Shown in pieces: positions 60,729-64,000 of a stretch of DNA of 64,000 nucleotides (positions are counted from its first letter, which is position 1; each line of letters opens with the position of its first letter). The stretch spans positions 677,323 to 741,322 of the forward strand of contig NC_009413.2 in the NCBI RefSeq assembly GCF_000002875.2, written 5' to 3'. The position numbers were made by a program, and so were the translations under genes. Source of the stretch: Leishmania infantum JPCM5. Its lineage: Eukaryota; Euglenozoa; Kinetoplastea; Trypanosomatida; Trypanosomatidae. The notes below the pieces were generated by a model that worked only from the letters and a program-made list of their open reading frames with translations, searched no databases and had not been told where the DNA came from.

Positions 60729-61342
60729 ATCTATGCGACAGTTTCTATACTTGTGCGTGCGCAAGTCGTAGTGGTCGTCGCTTTTGGGGTGGTGGGGGTG
60801 GTAGTAGCGCTACGCAGGGAAGGGGGATAATCGCCCGTGATGTTAGCGGAAGCGAGGAGTGTGTGCGTGTGTGTGTGAGAGAGAGGAAACATGGGCTTAG
60901 AAGGTATGCGAGAGGGGAGGGAGGGGGCAGGGCAACACAATGAAGCTAGGTATAGGGAGGGGGACGGGAGAGAGGGCATGGCGTGTCTCCGGCTGCACTC
61001 CTCTTTCGCTACTTACCCCATCACACATACACACACACACACAAACGAAAGCCGTAGGCTTGTCGGAAAAAAAGAGGCTAGCGCAAGCAATGTTGATGAG
61101 GGCACATCGGTGCCATTGAGGAAAGCAGGAGCCCAGCATTTCCTACCTACCTACCTACTCACCAGCAGCTCCCTGGTGCGGTGAGCGGTGTGTCCCTCCC
61201 TTTTGGTGCGCTCTGATCTTTGTTTTTTTTTCTCTTTTTCCTTCGCATTGTCTCGACGGTTTGGCAGTCGAATGCGCGTCGGCTCACGAAAGCGATGGGG
61301 AGCGCATCAGCGGGGAGAGCAACACGAACACGGTGGGCTCCT
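60729..61342. other. Intergenic spacer
   Basis: No gene is supported. It contains GTGT and GAGA runs at 60860-60890 and CCTA tetranucleotide repeats at 61142-61157, about 190 nt past the stop of the small gene at 61343. The CCTA repeats are the reverse complement of the GGTA repeats in the element at 11251. Confidence 0.5.
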
Positions 61343-61711
61343 TCATCGATGTGCGTTGAAGTCCATAGGCTCCGTGCCGAACGGGCACTCCGCCGTGCCT
61401 GGCGGTGCCCACACGTCCTTGGGCAGCGCAGTCCCGCACCACACCTCCGCGGCGGGGCACAGGCGCACACACTCTTCCATTGCCCAGGAGGGGTTCGTAA
61501 GGCTAGGGTAGAGCTGGGCAATCATCCGCGGCAACGCATCAGGAAACCTATCTCCGCGCTGCGTCGGGGTCGCGAGAGGTTCCTCGGCCGCTGCCGCCGT
61601 CGATGTGTTTAAACAATCTTCATTGTAACGGCGCACAGACTCCAAGAGAGCCGTGCGAATCTGGAGCTTGCCACCGCTGTTTGCGGTCGGTGTGTCGTTT
61701 GTTCCCCGCAT
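61343..61711 (-). CDS. Small unknown protein, 122 aa
   Basis: The ATG at 61711 gives MRGTNDTPTANSGGKLQ, and the frame closes after Asp-Phe-Asn-Ala-His-Arg. Five cysteines occur (about 33, 82, 86, 92 and 107). A helix with Trp-Ala-Met-Glu-Glu-Cys-Val-Arg-Leu-Cys and a Trp/Pro-rich C-terminal part give it more order than the surrounding spacer frames. It has no membrane segment or presequence. The supporting points are the strand, spacing between two good genes, and balanced amino-acid use. I recognise no family, and the size makes a chance frame possible. Confidence 0.55.
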   Translation of the reverse strand: MRGTNDTPTANSGGKLQIRTALLESVRRYNEDCLNTSTAAAAEEPLATPTQRGDRFPDALPRMIAQLYPSLTNPSWAMEECVRLCPAAEVWCGTALPKDVWAPPGTAECPFGTEPMDFNAHR

Positions 61712-62757
61712 GATGTCTCACGCATTCACACACGCACGCACGCTCACTCAGAGAAACAGAGGATAGAGCAGGGATGTGCTTGAGAAGCCCTCTTCTTTTC
61801 AAGCAGGCAAGAAACGCAGAGGGTGAGGTGGGTGATGGGATGGCGTACTCCTGATACTCCAGTGGAGAGATTGTGTGAGAGCAGCGAGGTCTACTCACAA
61901 GATAGCAGCAGGCGAAGTGTGGCGGTGGTGAGAGAGAGCGGGGGAGGGGGGAACGAGCGGGTGCGTTCAAGAACTCATACACAAGCATGCGTGGTACAAG
62001 GTAGCCCCTCTCCTCTTTTCGATTCAGCCGCGCTGAAAGGGGAAACCCCACAGGCAGACGGCTAATAAGAGCGGAGCAGAGGAGGAGTAGGGGTAGAACG
62101 AAAGATGCACGCATGCACATGTACACACACACATACACACATACATATATACACATATGCATAGAGATATGTGTGCATGCTGGGTTATGTACGAGAGAAA
62201 AGGGCGCCATATACAACCACTCGTATAAAAACAATCATACTAAAAGCATAAGCGGGAGGCCACGCAGCAACGAGAAGGGCCGTCCAACACCACCCCTCCA
62301 CCTGCCTCGTCCATTTACGCGCCTTGCTTCATTGTCTCGTCCCTTTCCTTCGAGGCCATACACACAGCCGTGAGTGCAGCTGCTACCGAGGATGGGGGAG
62401 AGGTGAAAGCCCCAAGGGGTGTAAAGCCATCATGCATGTGTCTTCAGCGCACTTGAGGCTCCCTCCTGCTCCTCTCTTTGCCTACCATTTCACAATTCTG
62501 TCACGCTTCGCTGCAGTTATCTTCTTTTGTTGTGTGTGTGTGTGTGTGGCTTTGTGCTTCACCAGCATCCAACTCGATTGCCGACGCGGCTCACCATGCC
62601 AGCTGCATATGAAAACCTACACGTACACGCGCAACCACGCACAGCAATGTCGCCGCCGCGGGTGCTCTCTGACAGCCTCGGGAGATAACGGAGATGTGCT
62701 CGCACTTCCTCGCCTTTTGGGAGGGGCTTTGGTATCCGTTTCCTTTATTTGCTATCG
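61712..62757. other. Intergenic spacer
   Basis: No gene is supported. Mixed CA/TA repeats lie at 62122-62160. A GT run at 62528-62549 lies beyond the stop codon of the right-hand gene, in its presumed 3'UTR. Confidence 0.5.
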
Positions 62758-64000
62758 TCACTGCGCTGTCCAGCTCGACTTGCTAGGCGGTGTTCGCGGG
62801 ATGGGAACCGGTACCTGTATGTGCGGCTCCGACTCATCCTCGTCCTTGTCGCCGTCGTCCAACTGAGGGTGCGCCGGCTGAGAGGCGGGCATGCTCAGTT
62901 GATTATGCAGGTGCGATATGATTGTGCCCGATCGCCGAGCTTCACTGGACAACGCCGACGGGGCGGCGGTGACGGTGTCATCCTTCCTCGACACCTGAGA
63001 GCCACGCCCTCCAGCCTTTGGCACCGCTGGCTCAGCAAAGGGGAAGGGGGAGGGCGAGAGCGCTTTGCTGGTGGAGTTGGCCCTCAGGACATTGGCGCTT
63101 CCGCGGTTGCCATTCACGGCGCTAGTTGCCGCGGTGGCTGCTGGGGGTGTCGTAGTGCTGCGTGCGCTAGAAAGCTGAGCACCGAAAGCCTGCGTTCGCG
63201 CGCTCGAGTAGGCGATGCCTGCCTCGTCCACTGCTGCTGGGTGGCTGGCGCGTGAACGCCGAGATGTTGTGGAGGACAGCGAGGCCGCACCGGCGTCAAG
63301 AAACTGACGTACCTCGGCCGAAAGAACGTTTGCGTGGGGGCTGCCCAGTGCCGGGGCTGTCCCACGCAGCGCTCGCACGCCACGCCCATCCGAGCTAAAG
63401 GTGGAGACGGAGTTGCTGCTGAGGGCGCCGCCTGCGCGGCTGCCAACGGTCCCGCTCGGCATCTCTACCATTACCGCGGGAGACGCGCTCGTCTTTGTCC
63501 TGCTCGGTACCACGGACGAGGCGGCCGCCCGATCGGTGGGGCGTTGGCGCTCATTCAACTGCATCACGGCTTGGAGCAAGCGACGCTCGGCCATCGACTG
63601 CTTCATCGCACCTAAAGTAGGGGACTCGCTGTCGTGTTGGTTGACCGCCACTGTCCGCTTCCGCGGTGACACCGGGGAAGCCTCCTGCTCTGTCGATCGA
63701 ACACTCCGTCCGCTCTCCGCTACCTTGTCCAGCGCAGCCTCGACGTTCGAGAGGGAGATGCGAGGGGACGAAAGGCGCCAGTGACTGCCCCCGCGACGGG
63801 ACCCACTTGCTTCGCTACACTCTGAAAGCGTCGCAGGCGTCGCCAAAGGCGTCGACGCTGGCGGGGAACGGCGCCGCAAGTCGCTAACGGACAGTGGCGG
63901 GGCCGGGGCAACGGTGTTTCGTGGGCGCGACGAGGCTAGGGCGCTATGGTTGCCAGAGTGCATTGATCCAATGAAGGAAGCATGTTCGTACGCCAGCACT
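62758..64000 (-). CDS. Ser/Ala-rich unknown protein, 3' part only (runs off the right edge)
   Basis: The frame is open from the window edge to a stop at 62758, about 414 codons, so the 5' end is missing. A GTG at 63999 is just the first full codon and not a start. The visible sequence is rich in Ser, Ala, Pro, Thr and Arg and looks mostly disordered. Ordered islands are a short helix (Met-Lys-Gln-Ser-Met-Ala-Glu-Arg-Arg-Leu-Leu-Gln-Ala-Val-Met) and Leu-Ser-Ala-Glu-Val-Arg-Gln-Phe-Leu. Several Ser-Pro and Arg-x-x-Ser sites could be phosphorylated. The tail is acidic (Asp-Asp-Gly-Asp-Lys-Asp-Glu-Asp). It is probably the regulatory tail of a larger protein whose catalytic part, if any, lies outside the window. 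Confidence 0.7.
   Translation of the reverse strand, partial: VLAYEHASFIGSMHSGNHSALASSRPRNTVAPAPPLSVSDLRRRSPPASTPLATPATLSECSEASGSRRGGSHWRLSSPRISLSNVEAALDKVAESGRSVRSTEQEASPVSPRKRTVAVNQHDSESPTLGAMKQSMAERRLLQAVMQLNERQRPTDRAAASSVVPSRTKTSASPAVMVEMPSGTVGSRAGGALSSNSVSTFSSDGRGVRALRGTAPALGSPHANVLSAEVRQFLDAGAASLSSTTSRRSRASHPAAVDEAGIAYSSARTQAFGAQLSSARSTTTPPAATAATSAVNGNRGSANVLRANSTSKALSPSPFPFAEPAVPKAGGRGSQVSRKDDTVTAAPSALSSEARRSGTIISHLHNQLSMPASQPAHPQLDDGDKDEDESEPHIQVPVPIPRTPPSKSSWTAQ

Noticed and set aside
1..64000. tRNA, snRNA or strand-switch region
   Set aside because: I looked for T-loop-like words and changes of coding strand and found no cloverleaf I could support and no plus-strand gene. A covariance-model scan could still find small RNAs.

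Overview
The window reads as nuclear DNA of a kinetoplastid, most likely a Leishmania species. The sixteen recognisable protein genes (two of them broken) all lie on the minus strand. They have no introns and GC-rich codons, and they are separated by 0.6-7 kb spacers full of polypurine/polypyrimidine tracts and CA/GT/GGT microsatellites. This is the layout of one polycistronic unit read right to left and resolved by trans-splicing and polyadenylation. Interspersed repeats downstream of stop codons resemble Leishmania SIDER retroposons. I could not assign a species or chromosome from the sequence alone. I recognised no tRNA, rRNA, CRISPR or bacterial-type regulatory features.

Layout, left to right (reverse of transcription). 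Positions 1-605 are the 5' part of an unrecognised acidic gene. 1759-2244 is a small predicted mitochondrial single-span membrane protein. 4831-8532 is a 1233-residue asparagine-synthetase-like protein with a glutaminase-type N-terminus. 12403-14421 is a nodulin-like major facilitator (MFS) transporter. 21759-39137 is a tandem array of three further nodulin-like MFS genes, the third carrying an in-frame TGA. 40975-43110 is a probable Sec12/PREB-like ER membrane beta-propeller. 44897-45475 is a small basic unknown protein. 46383-48746 is a 787-residue unknown protein. 50077-52431 is a TBC-domain Rab GAP. 54143-55347 is an M20 acetylornithine-deacetylase-like gene with a frameshift. 56226-58115 is an Atg18/WIPI-like PROPPIN. 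59526-60728 is a Rad23-like ubiquitin receptor. 61343-61711 is a small unknown protein. 62758-64000 is the 3' part of a Ser/Ala-rich unknown gene.

The most interesting part is the MFS array. A unit of about 7.7 kb (one MFS gene plus a 5.7-kb spacer) is present twice, at 21805-29522 and 29523-37236. By eye the copies differ only at a few homopolymer or triplet runs and one C/T base. The first gene has its own C-terminal tail, the third has its own N-terminal region, and the middle gene combines the N-terminus of the first with the tail of the third. That is what an unequal crossover between two ancestral genes would leave. The array is bracketed by two direct, perfectly identical 413-bp SIDER-like sequences (21060-21472 and 44043-44455). 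They could recombine to release or amplify a 22,983-bp circle carrying the transporters and the Sec12-like gene.

The genes do not form one pathway, as is usual in kinetoplastid polycistrons. Several concern membrane traffic or turnover (Sec12-like, TBC GAP, PROPPIN, Rad23-like), and four are related membrane transporters. Expression is expected to be set mainly after transcription by the long spacers. These contain SIDER-like repeats, a conserved element of about 100 nt found downstream of two MFS genes, and several strong inverted repeats.
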